Notes under the pieces: generated by a model
The model's database searches: none
The model's input: the letters and a program-made list of their open reading frames with translations, nothing else
What the model was told of the DNA's origin: nothing
NCBI GenBank assembly: GCA_950295325.1
Contig: OX485805.1
Location: 17,659,501-17,723,500, forward strand
Length of the DNA: 64,000 bases
DNA from: Polytrichum commune
Lineage: Eukaryota > Streptophyta > Polytrichopsida > Polytrichales > Polytrichaceae
Reading direction: 5' to 3'
Part shown: positions 1 to 13,684 of the stretch, one piece after another
Layout: every line of letters starts with the position of its first letter
How positions within the stretch are numbered: position 1 is the stretch's first letter
Program-made: the position numbers and the translations under genes

Positions 1-111
1 ACAGGACATTTGGCATGGTTCCAAATGGTCCTTCCTATTAACTTTTCAATTTGTTGTTTTGCCTCTAGGTCCTACAGTACAACAACTCTGTCAATCAGAA
101 GTAAAGATTAC

Positions 112-2398
112 CTTCCAGCGATCCGGATATTTTAGATATCTGGCTACCTTGTCAAGAACAGCACTGACAAGCGGCCTGCAGCAGACAGAGACACAAGTCT
201 AATAAGTATGTTTATAGGTGCTGGCATTGAGATGTCAAGCTTCTGAAACGGGACTCTACACCTGGAACACTTGCATAAGGAAAATATTATTTACTAAGAC
301 CTAAATGAGAAGGGATGATGAAAGGTTGCTTGGTTTTATCCTGAAAATTTGATGAACATGAAAGTAGAAATTAAATGAACATGAAGTCCCCAAGACACTC
401 ATGTAGCTCTACTGCAGACAGTATCTCCAAGATGGGACAGTGAATATTGAAGAGCAACCTTTGTGGTGGATTCAAAGCAGCATGTGCACATAACATGAAC
501 AAGGCCTGGCAAAAGACAAACTTCAGTTAAAATCCATGAATAATCAAGTCAAAACTTGCATGCAACTACTGAAGTGTTTCCTCAACTTCCATAAACTTTG
601 ATGGATATGTCTAGGACATTAAACCCACAAACTTTGAAAAGAAAAATCTCAATCGTTTTTTCAAATTTCAACTGTAAGGCTGAAAGAATTTTTCAGCAAT
701 GAAGGACAAGTAAATATTACCTCGCCTTCTACTTTGTCACTTATTATAGCAATCTCTCCAAGTGTGAAGACAGCAGTCTCTGTATAGGTAGCACCTTGCG
801 TGTCTGCGAATACAACTTCAGATGCTGGCACCACTTTGCTTTTTGTAACCATCACCATCTTCACTCCAAAATTATCACTGGAATATCATTGATAATCATA
901 AGTTCGATTTCATATTCAACTAAACCTCTAGATCACATTCCATGAATTCTTTGGCAAACTGATCAACAATAACTTAGATAAAAACATCCACATTCAGATC
1001 ACTCATTTGAACTGCAAAAGTTAGGACCCATAGCAACCAGATGACCATATGACAATAAACAGGTCAGGAAGAATTGACTTCCAAGGACAACCAACAAACT
1101 CAAAGAAATGAAGTTGAGCTGAAAATCAAGACTTCTACTCGAATTTGTTGAACACAGCTAATAGATATAATTATGGACTTCAACTAGATCTCAATTGGCA
1201 AGCTCACCACACATCCTGAAGCAGACCAAGATGACCATTCCAAGTCTTAAAAAAGACCTTGATTCTTCTGGATAATAGCCGTCTTACTCGATATTCTGGG
1301 TCTTTGATCAAGATTAATAGCTTCTCTATCAGACCCTGCACACTCAAAACTATGCATCTTAGCATTGCAACAAAACACAACTTGAATCTATGATTGTACA
1401 GATTTTATAAGAGCGGCTCCGTATATTTTGCATCTATGGTTCTCATGTAATATCTAGCATGTATCAACCAAAAGAGCATATTAATTTAGTAGTAATTTCC
1501 TGCATCAAAATATCATCAACATTATGTATCCACATAGAAACCAGCCCTCAGAAGATTATGTATAGATAAGAGTCACCTGAGCCACATTTGGAGAAGCAAG
1601 GATGAAGTTGGAAACCGTGTGAACAAACTTTGCTCGAGTGGGCCACAGGAGCAGGCCAACAGTGGCGATATCTCCCACTAGAGATGACAGCCGTGACAAT
1701 GTCTGGTGCCCTCCTCCCAAGCAGTTGGAAAACAAGCTTTAATATTCAGAGTCTAAAACTTTTAAGTGAGACCTTCCCCAGCTAAGAAAATTTGAATTTT
1801 ATGGGGTTTAGATGTATTCTGCAGTTCTATACTAATGTGCTATTTCAACCTAAAAATAAATTACAAAAAAAGCAGACTACATTGCCAAAGGCAGTCAAAT
1901 TCCAAAACAAATATGTATTAATACATTTTTCTATCTTTCAACCTCCACTGATCCTATCAGAAAAACAAATTACCGACCAAGTTGTTACCAGCTGGCTTGG
2001 TAAAAGTGTGTTCCAGCAGCTATAAAGTTTGGATTTGCCAGCCTCACACAGTCATATAGTCATATAAGTCAAAACAGTATCCAATATAAAGAAAATCATG
2101 TAACTAGTATATCGACTTCCGAACAAAATATATTATTCTATACCTGAATCTTTAATACAGATTCAGAACCTCTACAATTTTGACAACTTCATTCACAATC
2201 TCAAGTCAAAGAGAAGTCAACCTTTTCAGGTACAAGTGGGAGATTATCCTGTGGGGAATGAAATCTGGCAGAACTGCCACAGTAGTTCTCATCTTCTGCC
2301 AGTAAATTCATCAGTATAGCATCAATGGCAGTCAGCAAATTAAATCGTGCAGATTCACTGCTCTGGCATTCTTCACGAGACTCCTCCAGGTAATGCAC
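112..2398 (-). CDS. Left-edge exons, probable ATM continuation
   Basis: Four exon-like minus-strand segments with good splice borders: 2222-2398 (VHYLEESREECQSSESARF to PLVPEK), 1577 to about 1735 (TLSRLSSLVGDIATVGLLL to ASPNVAQ), 721 to about 863 (VVPASEVVFADTQGA, then YTETAVFTLGEIAII), and 112-175 (LVSAVLDKVARYLKYPDRWK). All are helical, HEAT-like in style. They are collinear with the ATM exons to their right and may be its next exons. The ETAVFTLGEIA block also looks like text from other HEAT proteins such as condensin subunits, so a separate minus-strand gene cannot be excluded. Phase between 2222 and 1735 does not close, which suggests a missed exon. The model leaves the window on the left. 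Confidence 0.5.
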
Positions 2399-3198
2399 CT
2401 GAAAGAAAAATTTGGTGACTGAAATTGAGATCGATTTCATGTAGGTCGTAGTTTAATCACCAACATCCTTTAACGGCATAACGGCCAGTGAAGAAGTTAC
2501 TGAAAAGTACAGCCTCAGATATGCACCCAGGGTTACATCAACTCATAAAGGCAATCTTCTAAGCACTTCCAATCCCATCATTGCAAGACCTCATTGAATT
2601 TGGAATGAATGATCATGAAAATCCAGGAACAGTCTAAATGGTCAATGTCAACATGACAACTCAATGTTGAGACACACTTATCAGTAACAAAAGTGAAGAT
2701 GCTGAACAGCTGAACTGAAACGCCAGTTATTCTTCAAGATGCCCAGAATAAGAAAGCACCTTGTCTTTGAACAAATCAGAAACGATGTTCAACAAGCACA
2801 ATAAAAGCGATAATTCTAAACCCACCACTTCCGGTAAGTGCACCAAAGTCGTGCCTTTCATTAAGGTGCACAAATTAAGGAGAACATTCCAGCGAACCTA
2901 CACCAGAAGAATGCACAGCTCAGAGAAGTTTGTAAATTGTAGTCAGGTGATGAAAGAATATAAATCAACCTACTCATTGGAGAAATTTTAGCATCGACTT
3001 GAAATCAAACATGAAAGCTTGCAATTTTAGCATCAACTTGTCCAGTCCGTAGGTAAGGGAAACTATACTTCTTGGATCGGACTAGGTCTTATAGAAAAAG
3101 CTTCACTGAAGAATGCTTCGTTTAAAAACAACACGTACTAAATTGCATATGCATAGTCCATTTCTAAAGTCAGAGGGGCCAGGTTGGATGATGCACAC

Positions 3199-3790
3199 CT
3201 TTGTGTCACTCTCTTTATCAAGGAATTTAAGCAAAACAATGCATGTCCTCTTAGGCAACACAAGCCCGATATCAGCAACCATTTTGATAACAACTCCCTT
3301 CCATTGGTCATATCCACCAGTATCCCCTCTCTTTTTCGACCATAGCCCCAAAGCAGACTTTCCCTCTCCATTTTCATTTGAATCCAAAAACTCGTCCAAA
3401 TCAACATCCATCAGTTTTGGGCCCCCATCCCGTTCCTGGGTTGAAGTTACAGGACTGCCAAGTTCTTCTCGAACTGAGATAGCTACATCTGAAGCAATAG
3501 TCAGGGAACTTGAAAGAAGATCCAAGAACTTGGTCATAATGGGCACATTGATTGTGGGAGCACTCAACTCGTTAGCGACACCTCCACTAGCCACTAGAAC
3601 AGCGCGACCAGGTGATGATAGGAAATTTGACAGACTAGATATCATTGCCGGTGTAAAATTTTCAAGGAAAAGCTTCAAAGAAGCAGAAAGTCCACCGCTT
3701 GAAAGAGGCTCAATTGGTTGCATTTGATTTTGGCACCTTTCGAGCAGTGACAGACAGAGCTCCAGTATGTTGGCTAGTCCTAACCATACT
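3199..3790 (-). CDS. ATM: Probable ATM exon 21, upstream border unclear
   Basis: A long open minus-strand segment ends at a GT donor after ESDTK (3199). It contains SLSNFLSSPGRAVLV, an acidic KLMDVDLDEFLDSNENGEG stretch and IGLVLPKRT. In the same frame the opening extends upstream to about 3790 (LANILELCLSLLERCQNQ). Just upstream a different frame reads sensibly and is phase-compatible with exon 20 (SSTWNCDKDAITSLM, then GDKDFLIGALRVEYG), then meets TAG. So either a very short intron (about 55 nt, GTTAGG to CGAAAG) or a one-base shift separates the two. I treat this as continuation of ATM because no promoter or terminator-like sequence is visible, but I do not recognise the segment itself. 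Confidence 0.55.
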
Positions 3791-4157
3791 CGACCCTTAG
3801 TGCACCAATCAGGAAGTCCTTGTCCCCTGTATTCAGTGACTTCAGAATCATTAGGCTAGTAATAGCATCTTTGTCACAATTCCAAGTTGAGCTTCAACAC
3901 AGATCACTAGAAATTTTTGTTGCTTAAGGGAAGAATTGAAAAAGGCATGAAAGTGTGACATTCTTTACGAACTCCAATAATCTAGATGAAGATTCTACGA
4001 TACTGTAGGGTGCTTACCAAGGCTACTTTCCAGACAAGAGAATACAACACATGCAATTGCTCCATGGCTTCTTCATACCTACTTCTAAACTAGATAAAGT
4101 TTGATGAGCAACAATCATGTGAATACAAATGTTGGTGACAACTGTGTCATGCCGAAC

Positions 4158-7100
4158 CTTCTTTGTATCAAGCATTCAACTCCAAAGATGCTGGAGGATA
4201 GCACTGCACACAAGGAGAAGAGTTGCGGTAATGAAGGAGACAGATTATTCTGAAGTGCAACATTCACTTTCTGCAACAGCATCTCTGATAAGTGCTGCAG
4301 GAGGATGTCACTGCTCGAACGAGGCAAAGGGTTGCTCCTTGGAGAAGGATGAGCACCTTTCTGCTAATCCAGACAAATATGTACTAATTAGTCACTTGTC
4401 CTAGTGAAAAGTACTTCTTTACCATTAAACACAGGTATGATTTATGTTTGAGGTGTGAATTCTAACGTTTTCTATGCTCATTTTCAAGCATCAGAGGCAC
4501 AGTCCAAGCACTGCAACAAAATCTAGAAAAATTAGAAGTGGATAAGAACAATAATCTTGTACTTCTTTACAGGAATCTCATTGTTTCCTGATTCAAATTT
4601 TAGTGGAGAATCCATTTGGAGTCTCTGGATGTCTATGCTCTAATACTTACAAATTCTTGATTATTCTAGCAATCCTGATCAATACTTGAAAACTTTGTCA
4701 ACAAAGCAACTACTGTAGACTCAAAATAGGAATTGACAGTACCAAATCAGGACAAACTCCTAGGTTGAAGGAACGGTCCAATGACTTGAGCTCCACCTCT
4801 TGTTCCTTGAATTGCTGTGCTTGCACCTGCAACTACAAATGAGCTCAAATAAGTAAGGGTTCTACAATAGATTGCACGGATTGAGTACACCACATGTGAC
4901 AATTCCATACGCATTGTCAAGCTTTAGGAGATTTCATATTCTGCAAGGAGAGTCCATGATGTTTGTCCCCACAAACTTCTTATGTTTACTCTCCTGCAAC
5001 ATGATTAACCAACTCTCATCAGTGCTACATGGTTGTTTTTTTAACTCTCACTAGCAACCAAATACTACATAAACTTCCTTTGCAGTTGACACATATGTTG
5101 AAAGTACTATGAGCTATACTGTAACTTTTCGAGTGCTACTCTTGCCTAGAAACAGTTGCCTGCATTTTGTAATTCAAATGAAGGATCTGAAGTCTCAATA
5201 CTACATTGCAGCAGACATAACACTTAAGAAGAAAAGAAAGGTACTACCTCTGACCAGTGGACCAATTCTTTGTTCAGATTCAGCAAATTGTAAGTCACAG
5301 GTTGTAGTGATGCTTGATTACTGTGTGGAAGTGGAATGAAGCCCATACTCAGTGCCATTAATGCACAATTCAGTAGATTGGTAGAAACCGATTCTGATGA
5401 CGTCAACCTTGCCTTTGCAGCATCCTGTGTATTGAGTATGAAAAAACTCCAACTATGATGACCAGTTGCATATGAGCATATGCTTTGATAAAATATTCCA
5501 TGTTAAATATAGGTCAAATAAGGTGATTTGGAAGTTCTTACATCCATCCGTAATCCTTGAGAGCAATACATATACAGTATATGAATTAAACAAGTAACTA
5601 TCAAGAATTCATGTATACTGCAGAAACCATCAAACTTACAACCATCAGTTTGCATTTCACATGCAAGGGATATTATGATTATCTCTGACCTGTGCATCTA
5701 GAGCTCTCAATGACCACTCAAGAAGCTTGCTGCGAATGTCAAGGTCACCTTTTGCTACAGCCTGGCACAAAAGGAAGAAAAATACCAAGGTATTGTCAAA
5801 CACTCCACCAACTAACATACTGCTTTATCAGACACTCTAAAACTCAAATATCCTCCGACCAGGTTAAACATCTCAATCATTAGATAACAAGGGAGTGCAC
5901 ATCACTGTCTGCAAAACATATATCAAGGCCTCTTCTTCTGGTCAACACTCTCCTCACTGAAGCTTCACAAGGCTGAAAGCTCCCAGACACACCAAAAGCA
6001 TATTCACATTCTTGTTTGCCTGTCTTCCAATTTCTATTTCTGCATCACTTTCTTTCCCTCTTAGAGTACTCCCAGAGGACTAAAGTGATGATACACGTCG
6101 TCATCTTACAGCAAACATGAAGGTCTACTTATATAGACCCGTTTCTCCAATGTTTGTCAATATATTCACTTTGTATATTTTCTCTACCTCACTCTCAGTA
6201 TGGAGACAAATCAATCAAGTACATGTTAGACAATAAAATGAGCAAACACAAGTCCATGTTTCCTGGACTTGATTTCCTGTGCATTTGTTCCTAACCCCTG
6301 AGTCATGCAAGTTAATGTTAGAACTATGGAGGAGATGAAAGCACCTTAGTCTCAGAGCTTCCAAAGAACGCCGCAACAAAATAGAGCAGGTTTCTGATGA
6401 TTCCATTTGACGTCAAGACAAACAGCAATATCAATCCCAAACGTCATTGAACCAAACCACAACTGTGTGACAAAATCAGCTCCATGAATCTTCATATTAG
6501 CAGAGAAGGGTCATATGAAAATAATTGATGACCTAAATGGATATGGCAGTTGGCTCTTACAGAAAGAGAAACAACATACTTGACATGCTATGACTATGTA
6601 CCTAACAAATAGCAGTCAGGACTTCGAGGTGATGGACAACGAAGTTTAAGCTTACCCAGAAGGCACCTCCGAAAAAGACTGAAGCTCCCAGAAGTCAGGA
6701 GAAACAGTGCACGCTGGAACCAATTGCTACAAAAGTGCAAATGCAGGTACTCATTTGAAAGAGGAGTGGCAATATAAGTAGCTAATGTGTTAGATATCTG
6801 ACTATCTACCTCACCAAAAGCATCAGCCTCTTATGCTGCATGCAAAATTATATACAGTCCCAATTCCTCTGATTGAACATGGGTTAGTTGAATCTAAACT
6901 GAAACAAGAAAGCTTTGGTGAGAGAAGAAAATAAGCAGAGGTTGTTGATACCATGGTCGCTAGAAGCCCAAGCAGACGATATGTCTCATCCACCTGCAGA
7001 AAATAATTTGGGGAAGTCAACATCCTTGTGATGCAAACTTCTATTGTAATGTTGAAATAATCACAACAAAAATTGAGTTCCACAAATTATGCTTCTTACA

Positions 7101-8402
7101 TAGAAAAACTCATTTTGCACCTGGTACACAAAATATAGAAGCCGCAAGTGTCAAGGACATTTGACAGGGTACAGAGCACAATTACCATGACTGTAACATT
7201 GATATATAGTGGCAGCCAGTGCAGCATAGACTCCCATATGCTTTGCCAGACTTTAGACTTCTGCAAAAAACATTATCAACTTATCTCTCCAGCATACAAA
7301 TAGTCCCAAACGACCCATAATTTGCTCAGAGCCTCAAGACAAAGTGTTGGCATCTTCAACTTGATTACTTGAGGACATAATAGCAATCTACCTTATTCAT
7401 AACATCAGTCGAAGAAATCAATGTCGTAGGCCAAAGAGTGCTCAGCTCTTGAAGACACCTGCACAATACCGAAGGATGTGTATAAAAGGAGACTATATTA
7501 TGCTTTGTATTTTAGAAACGGCAACAACCCCAATAGAAGCAACCATCATAAGCACCTTTCTATCCAGGACTATCTGCAAAATCCCCCCAATCTCCAGTCA
7601 AAGACGTCACACATGATTGGAAGTCTGACTTTACACGTTTAAGAGCTCAAAAACAGAACCGTACAACTACAAATGGGTTTTATAATCAGTCAACTTGTGT
7701 CACAACATACAGAGATGTTACATAGTATATTATGGGGCATTTGAGGTAGATAAGTACCGAAGAAACCAAACAGGACTGTCAAATGCGCGTGTATTGACAG
7801 CTTCACCCATGACTCTACAACCAACACATAATCAAATTCAAGTTACCTAGTGAGATCACAAGCATAATTAACTAAAGTCACATCATGATTTCAGATGAAT
7901 ACTGTGCATCCAACAAAGTATGCTATCTTATCTTCTGTCTTCAAGGTATACAAATCTAGCAGCACCTTTCCGTCAGTTGTAAAATTAAAGACCACTTCCC
8001 ATATTCATATTATCATGAAGATATAAAAAAATGTTGAGAATACAAGACATACCGTTCTAAGTTGCCAGCTAAACCTTCAAGCCAATCACTAAGAACACCA
8101 GCAGATAGCTGGAGACCAAAATCCCGTATTAGAAAGCAAAAGGCTCCATCCCTGCAGAAAAAAGAGAAAGACAGCTGCTTGTTTTGAGGATGCAATATAA
8201 TATGACCCACAGGAATCAGTGACCGATATGAATGCTAAAAGTTCACGTTTGAAAGAAAGACTAAATCCACAGCTGGAGTCAGGACCTACCACAAAGTCTT
8301 GCCAGAAGCTATCTTGTGCTTAATGAGACAGTAAACATTTTCCTTCCGCCGCCGCTTATTTTCATGAATATGCTGCACTCCACCCTCATCCCTTCTACCA
8401 AC
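4158..8402 (-). CDS. ATM: ATM/TEL1 homolog, exons 9-20 (HEAT-type solenoid)
   Basis: Continuation of the same gene. Phase-compatible exons: 8290-8402, 8053-8151, 7758-7814, 7392-7458, 7186-7260, 6952-6993, 6656-6726, 6345-6393, 5690-5761, 5248-5424, 4743-4832, 4158-4360. Exon 9 (VGRRDEGGVQHIHENKRRRK, ending KTLW) lines up with the basic stretch ending in KWLW of Arabidopsis ATM as I remember it. Exon 10 (WDGAFCFLIRDFGLQLSAGV) follows without a phase break. Many short exons (42-203 nt) separated by introns of about 80-600 nt is the usual build of plant ATM. No catalytic residues are expected here. The conceptual protein reaches about residue 727 at 4158. Exon 16 to 20 boundaries rest on open frame and splice consensus rather than recalled homology. 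Confidence 0.82.
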
Positions 8403-8654
8403 CTACAACAAACACTATGTCATCAACAATTTCTGAGTCATCTTGAAGAGTTTCCCCGCCTTCATGAATAGCAAGAAAATTGCAATATGACATGGTTACA
8501 TTCCAAGCTCTTTTAGCACATGTGCCAAGTCTCTAAGGTGTGGACCTCGGACAAAAGAGGCCCTCTAGGAGACTTCAAAAAGCAAAGAAGCCTTGCTGTA
8601 TTCAGATGGCTTTCACCTTTACACAGTTTTTAAAAGTCCAGAGAGAAGATCTAC

Positions 8655-11600
8655 CTCAAAGAGAACAGCTGCTGCAAGTTCAAGAAAGTTCTGTTCACTT
8701 CGGCTTACAGAACCAACTTTCTCCTCCCGCATAATATCAGGTCTGCAGGAAACAAGGAAATTTTCCTTCATCATAGTCCTGCTTTCTAAATGACATTCCC
8801 TACACACTCTCATGACTAAAAAGGACTGAAGAAAATAAAATTGTTTAGAATGTCAACAGGAACCAACTTCAGGACCAACCCCCATTCCCCGAGTTCTCAA
8901 CCTGTGCCGTCCAGTGAGGGAAATTCTGATCTGATCTAGCTCCTTCTCCACTAGCCCCATCAGCTCCTCCAGTGCACCTCCTTCATCCAACGTCACGACA
9001 TATTGTAGCTTCAATTGCATGCGGGTATACAATATAAGCTCATCCTGCGAAAATAGCACATTGAATACTCAAATTAGATGAAACTTTGATGGCACCAAAC
9101 CAAACTGCAAACCATCAAAGTCTACAACAGCCATGGTATTGAGAGTTTAGAGCACATTTTATTAAGCTTTTATAAATATGACAGAAGCAACATACCTTAA
9201 GATCCCGATCCCGAGTAGTCAACCATGTCTGCACCAAAAATGGTCGGATACTTGTATGGAGTTTCACCACTTCATCTCCAATATTGAGTCCATTGATCAA
9301 CAGAAATGCATTTAAAGATGACAATAGTTTTTTTGTTATCCGGTCTTCGTCTCTGCAAGTACAGCAAAAATATTAGCAACTTTCAGACAAATGTCTGTAC
9401 AAAAATTTTGAGGTGACACCATATTAAGCATTGTCTGTTCCATCAGTTCAGTCGAGAACAAATGGATGACGTTTTTGATTAGCATGTAATTAGCATGCTC
9501 ATCTGATAATATGGTGAATTTTATTATACAGGTCAAACCACCCATTGCATCTATAGGATATTCTTGAATGTGGTGGTCTTCCCACTATAAATAAGCATGT
9601 GTAGCCAAATAAAGGCATAGATCACAACAGTATCCTAGGTGATTAATGAGCTGCATATTCTGTAAACCTACAGTGTAGTAGGTGTCATCTCAAGATTGGA
9701 ATTCAAACTATGTTACTGTGCATTGTGTTAAGGAGAATACCGATGAAAGGAAAACACATCACAGAAGCCATCAATGATGTCATCCTTAATATATGCAGCC
9801 AATTCTCCAGGTGGATATTGCAGTAAAGTGAGTAATGTCAGCATATTTCTAAAGGCCTCTTCCTTTGCAACCGGAGCTTCAATTGATCGGCCATGGACAA
9901 TATCCTTTGCCTTGGCTAGGTAGATGGCAACAAGATCTACACACATGTAAACAAGTCACCTTACCAAATCATTCCACAACACAGGACTTTCCTCAGTAAT
10001 TTAGGAACAAATTCTTAACAGAGGTACGGAGTAATTGAACAACTTATACAGCCAACACCTCCTTCATCAAATTGTCACAACCTTCACAACTGAACAATTA
10101 TACAGCCAACACTCCAAGTTGTGACCAAAGAACTTATTGGTCGAAGAATACTGAGGAACTCTACACATTACAACCTCAGTTCAAAAACTGTGTAGAACCA
10201 CACTGAAAGAATGTGGAGTACCAGTCCAGGATGGACAAGAAATCGTGCAGCAAGTAAGAGAACAAGTTCATGTCTTGGTCTTCTCATATGAGATTCCCGC
10301 AACACATAAAGATACACTTGATAGTGAACTCCAGAGATTTAGAGCTCAACCAAGCTGACAGTTAAGCCGAAAAGCGCTAACCATTATATATCTTCTTTCC
10401 CATGCGCAAGCGGTATTCAACGTCAGGAAGTAGCTGCCGCAGAATATGGCCATAATCAGATGAAAATGCTGGCACATCCTGAATCATATCCAATAGATGC
10501 TGAAACAGTTTCTTTATTTTGCGCAACAGAGGATGAGTTTTTCCTGGGAACCAACATTTCTATTAATAAAAACTGACACATGTTATGGACCAGAAAAAAT
10601 ACAGTGACAGGTTTGAAGACTCTCAGAAGAGAGATTGGAAATAACAAATGAAACTGGAATTTGGAAAAAGTAGATATAAACATGCCACCAAGGAGATGCA
10701 AAGACATAAGCACCTAAACAGAACATGCATATATAATGACACTCATGACCACTACAGAGTATGAATAGCATGCTAGCAAGAAGCAATCCACAGAGCAACT
10801 CTAAGAAACTCGGTGACTGACAAAACCAAGTTGTAAAGCACTCCTGAGATCAAAGCACTATCTTTATTGATACTGACCGAAAAATATCTCATTTCAGTAA
10901 TACACTTAAATTAAGAAATTCATACCACACCACAAAAGTACTGTAGTGGCTCTAGAATAACCCAATAGACAGGCATAATGTTAGAGCAAGGGTCAAGATT
11001 TGTGCAATTATGAGCATCCTTGTGCACCTGAACGACTAACATCTTCAGCCTTCTGGACGAAGCTTCTTAGGGTCTTGGCAAGGAAAGGTTTGGGTCCGCG
11101 CTTTTTGTTGGCTGCAACCTCCATCTCTATACACTGACAAAGAGCGTGTAGCATCCCAGGCCATGTTGCAGCTGCACCACATTATAATTCAGGCCTCAAA
11201 TCATACACCAACACAATAAAAAAATATAGCATTTTCTCAAGAAATCAAACTTAAACAATGTGTTTCCGAGGTTCTAATACAGAAATGACTTGCCCCCTAG
11301 GACTTGGCAGACTTGACAATGTGCCAATGCAGCAGGGTTTACAAGAGACAATGCAGATATGAAATAGGGTCTAGGATTTAAGCACTTTACTGAACAACAT
11401 GTCATGGTTTCCTTAGGATTGAAATTAAAAACTCATACAACATCAAACACCCACTTATACATCAATACTTGATGCCATACACAACCCACTAGGACCTAAA
11501 AATTCCACAGGTGGAAACGAGTGAAAAGATTGGAGTTATTCGCTCTTCTGGCCGACAAATTTTTTAATCTTCAGGATTTAATTACGATAGCAGGAGTGTA

Positions 11601-12545
11601 TCTTCGGACCCTCCCAATTCTCTGGACAATGTCCATCATTTCAGAATGAATATCAATCATTGGAAAGAAGACAGCTCGCCCACATCTAAGGCTGTATAAT
11701 TCCAAAAGTACAAACCCCTGATATCCCCAGCCTTAGCCGATAATTCAGGTTTGACAAGATTTGTAGCTCGATAGAATGTCGCTCACAAGTGATTCGGTCG
11801 TTTGGGTGAAGAAGAGCAGTCTGGTGATCCAATAAAGGGCAAAGGCTAACCCCAGCTGCACCGTCTAAGTAGCTCCCCAAAGCTTTCACTCCCTCCTGCA
11901 ACCCACTCCCTTGTTCAAAAGCGTTCTAAATACACCTTGATATCAGTTTGCAGCACAATTATAGTAGTGCACGCAAGTTTTTTTTGTTTTTTTTTTTTTG
12001 AATTAGTAGCTCAGCAAAACATTATTGGAGCTGGACAAGTAATCAAAGGGATACCAATGATGAGGCCCGCCACAAATGCAATTAGCCTAGCAACATCAAA
12101 TTCAAGGCCAACATAAAGAAAACCACGGGTCATCAGCTTTTGCATGTATGACCAGCAGTTGCAATAATATCAATGGATTTGCAGCATCAGCACAGGAGAT
12201 TCGGGTCTTAAACCCTCGGGTATAATAACAACTTCTAAAACATGTACATATGCAAAGGGATACCATGATGAGGCCCACCACACATGCAATTGGGCTACCA
12301 ACATCAAATCCATGACCAACATAAAGAAGAGCACAGTTCATCAGCCATTGTATGTGGAGCTAGCAGTTGCAATAGTGTCAATTAATTTGCAGCATCAGCG
12401 AAGGAAACTCGGGTATAATAACAACTTCTAAAACATGTACATATGTAAGAGTTTTAGAGGAAACGGCAAGACAGACCTCGCGAACTTTTGCGCGCTCCGA
12501 AACAAGCTTGATGTTGAGATCCTCCGCATCCTCCACACTTATCAT
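8655..12545 (-). CDS. ATM: ATM/TEL1-type PI3K-like kinase, N-terminal exons 1-8
   Basis: Large nuclear kinase that signals DNA double-strand breaks and helps maintain telomeres. Exons read on the minus strand with GT-AG borders and consistent phase: 12477-12545, 11787-11895, 11028-11171, 10382-10543, 9741-9936, 9196-9352, 8902-9044, 8655-8742. The start at 12545 gives MISVEDAEDLNIKL and is preceded by an in-frame TAA. Residues about 12-33, across the exon 1/2 junction (KVRE then EGVKALGSYL), fit the TAN motif of Tel1/ATM N-termini. Other blocks recall Arabidopsis ATM from memory: CQCIEMEVAANKKRGPKP (exon 3), EEAFRNMLTLLTLLQ (exon 5), VQTWLTTRDRDLK (exon 6). This part is helical repeat scaffold only; the kinase domain would lie beyond the left edge. 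Identification is confident, single splice sites slightly less so. Confidence 0.9.
12044..12445. repeat. ~205-bp tandem duplication in ATM intron 1
   Basis: Two adjacent direct copies, about 12044-12252 and 12253-12445. Both start with CAAAGGGATACC and end with TAACAACTTCTAAAACATGT, and they differ by scattered substitutions and a short deletion in copy 2. The array lies wholly in intron 1, between exon 1 (12477) and exon 2 (11895). Confidence 0.85.
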
Positions 12546-12910
12546 CTCCTCGCCTTAGCGGAATCTCCACCTTCACACCGACCTTAATACTATGTGACGA
12601 TGATTTTTCGAACTCCTCGCACAGCTGAAAAGAAAAGGGAAGTAATAGAAACCCTGAGGAGATAAAATCTCAACATAATCAATTATTTCGAGCTCGTTGA
12701 CACATAATCGGACCACATTCTCCACTCAGGAGTCTTCGAGGGTGCAATTGGAACAGAAAAGAGAGGACAGCAACCAAAAATAAATAAAAAATCAATAAAA
12801 ACCTCCGCGACTTCGATCCTCCGCAGTTCATGCAACTCCTGTAGTGCGAAGACCATTTCGAGTATGCATCCTCAGATCTTGCGAGCGAATTTCTGGCACT
12901 CAAAGAATAC
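12546..12910 (-). promoter_or_regulatory. ATM 5' leader with likely intron and overlapping uORF
   Basis: Upstream of the ATM start a GT donor at 12802/12803 and a pyrimidine-rich AG acceptor before 12624 define a probable leader intron. Joined, the flanks give an open frame from ATG 12856 (MVFALQELHELRRIEVAE then LCEEFEKSSSHS) that runs through the ATM start codon in another frame. It could be an overlapping upstream ORF that dampens ATM translation, or an alternative N-terminus. Confidence 0.4.
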
Positions 12911-13684
12911 TTGCGTTTGAATTCACGGTCTATATAAATGCTCCATTCGTGATTGAGGTGTCACGGCTACCGGGCTCCCTCGTCCAAATTCCTTGAGCAA
13001 AAGAAAATGCGTACGATGAAGGCTAACAATTTGTAATACTGATTACGAAGTTAGTAGGAAATGGCTGCGGGGATCTCCTTTAAACAGCATCATGAGGCAT
13101 GGAATGACACTATGTCGTTGGCAAAGGACGAAGAAACTGGCAACGACCATCGCCGGCAACCGGGTGGGACCGGTGACGTGGCCCCAGTTGTAGGGAACCT
13201 TATGTATGTATATATATGCATATAGTATGAAAGGTACGTGGGTGTTAAGTGGCTTGTTTTCCATGTTCTCCAACTAGATCGATCGTTTTTATGCTACGAA
13301 ATTTGTATCGTAATGGCATATCTATGATGAAGCAAGAGCAAAAAATGGATTGAGAATCGGATGGCCCCTTATTAAGTTTTGATTGTTGGAAGTGAATGTA
13401 TGTTGAATTTGTATATGAATAATTAGCTTCTCTTAATTGTGTTTATTATGGAGTCTAGAATGGTTGATGGAATTTGAGAACATAGTTTTGTAAACACATG
13501 TCTTGTTGAGTTTTGTTCTTAGGTTCAATCTAACCTCAAATAACCGAATAGGGTCCAACTACCTAGAAGAGGGTGGGGGGTTATGGTGGGTTTACATTAG
13601 CATACAAGATTAAAGAGACTCCAACAACAAGCAGCTTTATTGGATGAGAAAATAAAAACCCGAGGAATTGGCACTGGGGCCCAA
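12911..13684. other. Intergenic, upstream of ATM
   Basis: No gene seen. It holds the likely ATM promoter side. A TATA-like alternating stretch sits near 13205-13225, too far from the leader to assign as a core promoter with confidence. The rest is AT-rich sequence without repeats I can define. Confidence 0.4.

Noticed and set aside
3113-3727. 204-codon plus-strand ORF
   Set aside because: Exact antisense shadow of the open minus-strand exon at 3199-3790, with no splice partners and no recognisable protein features.
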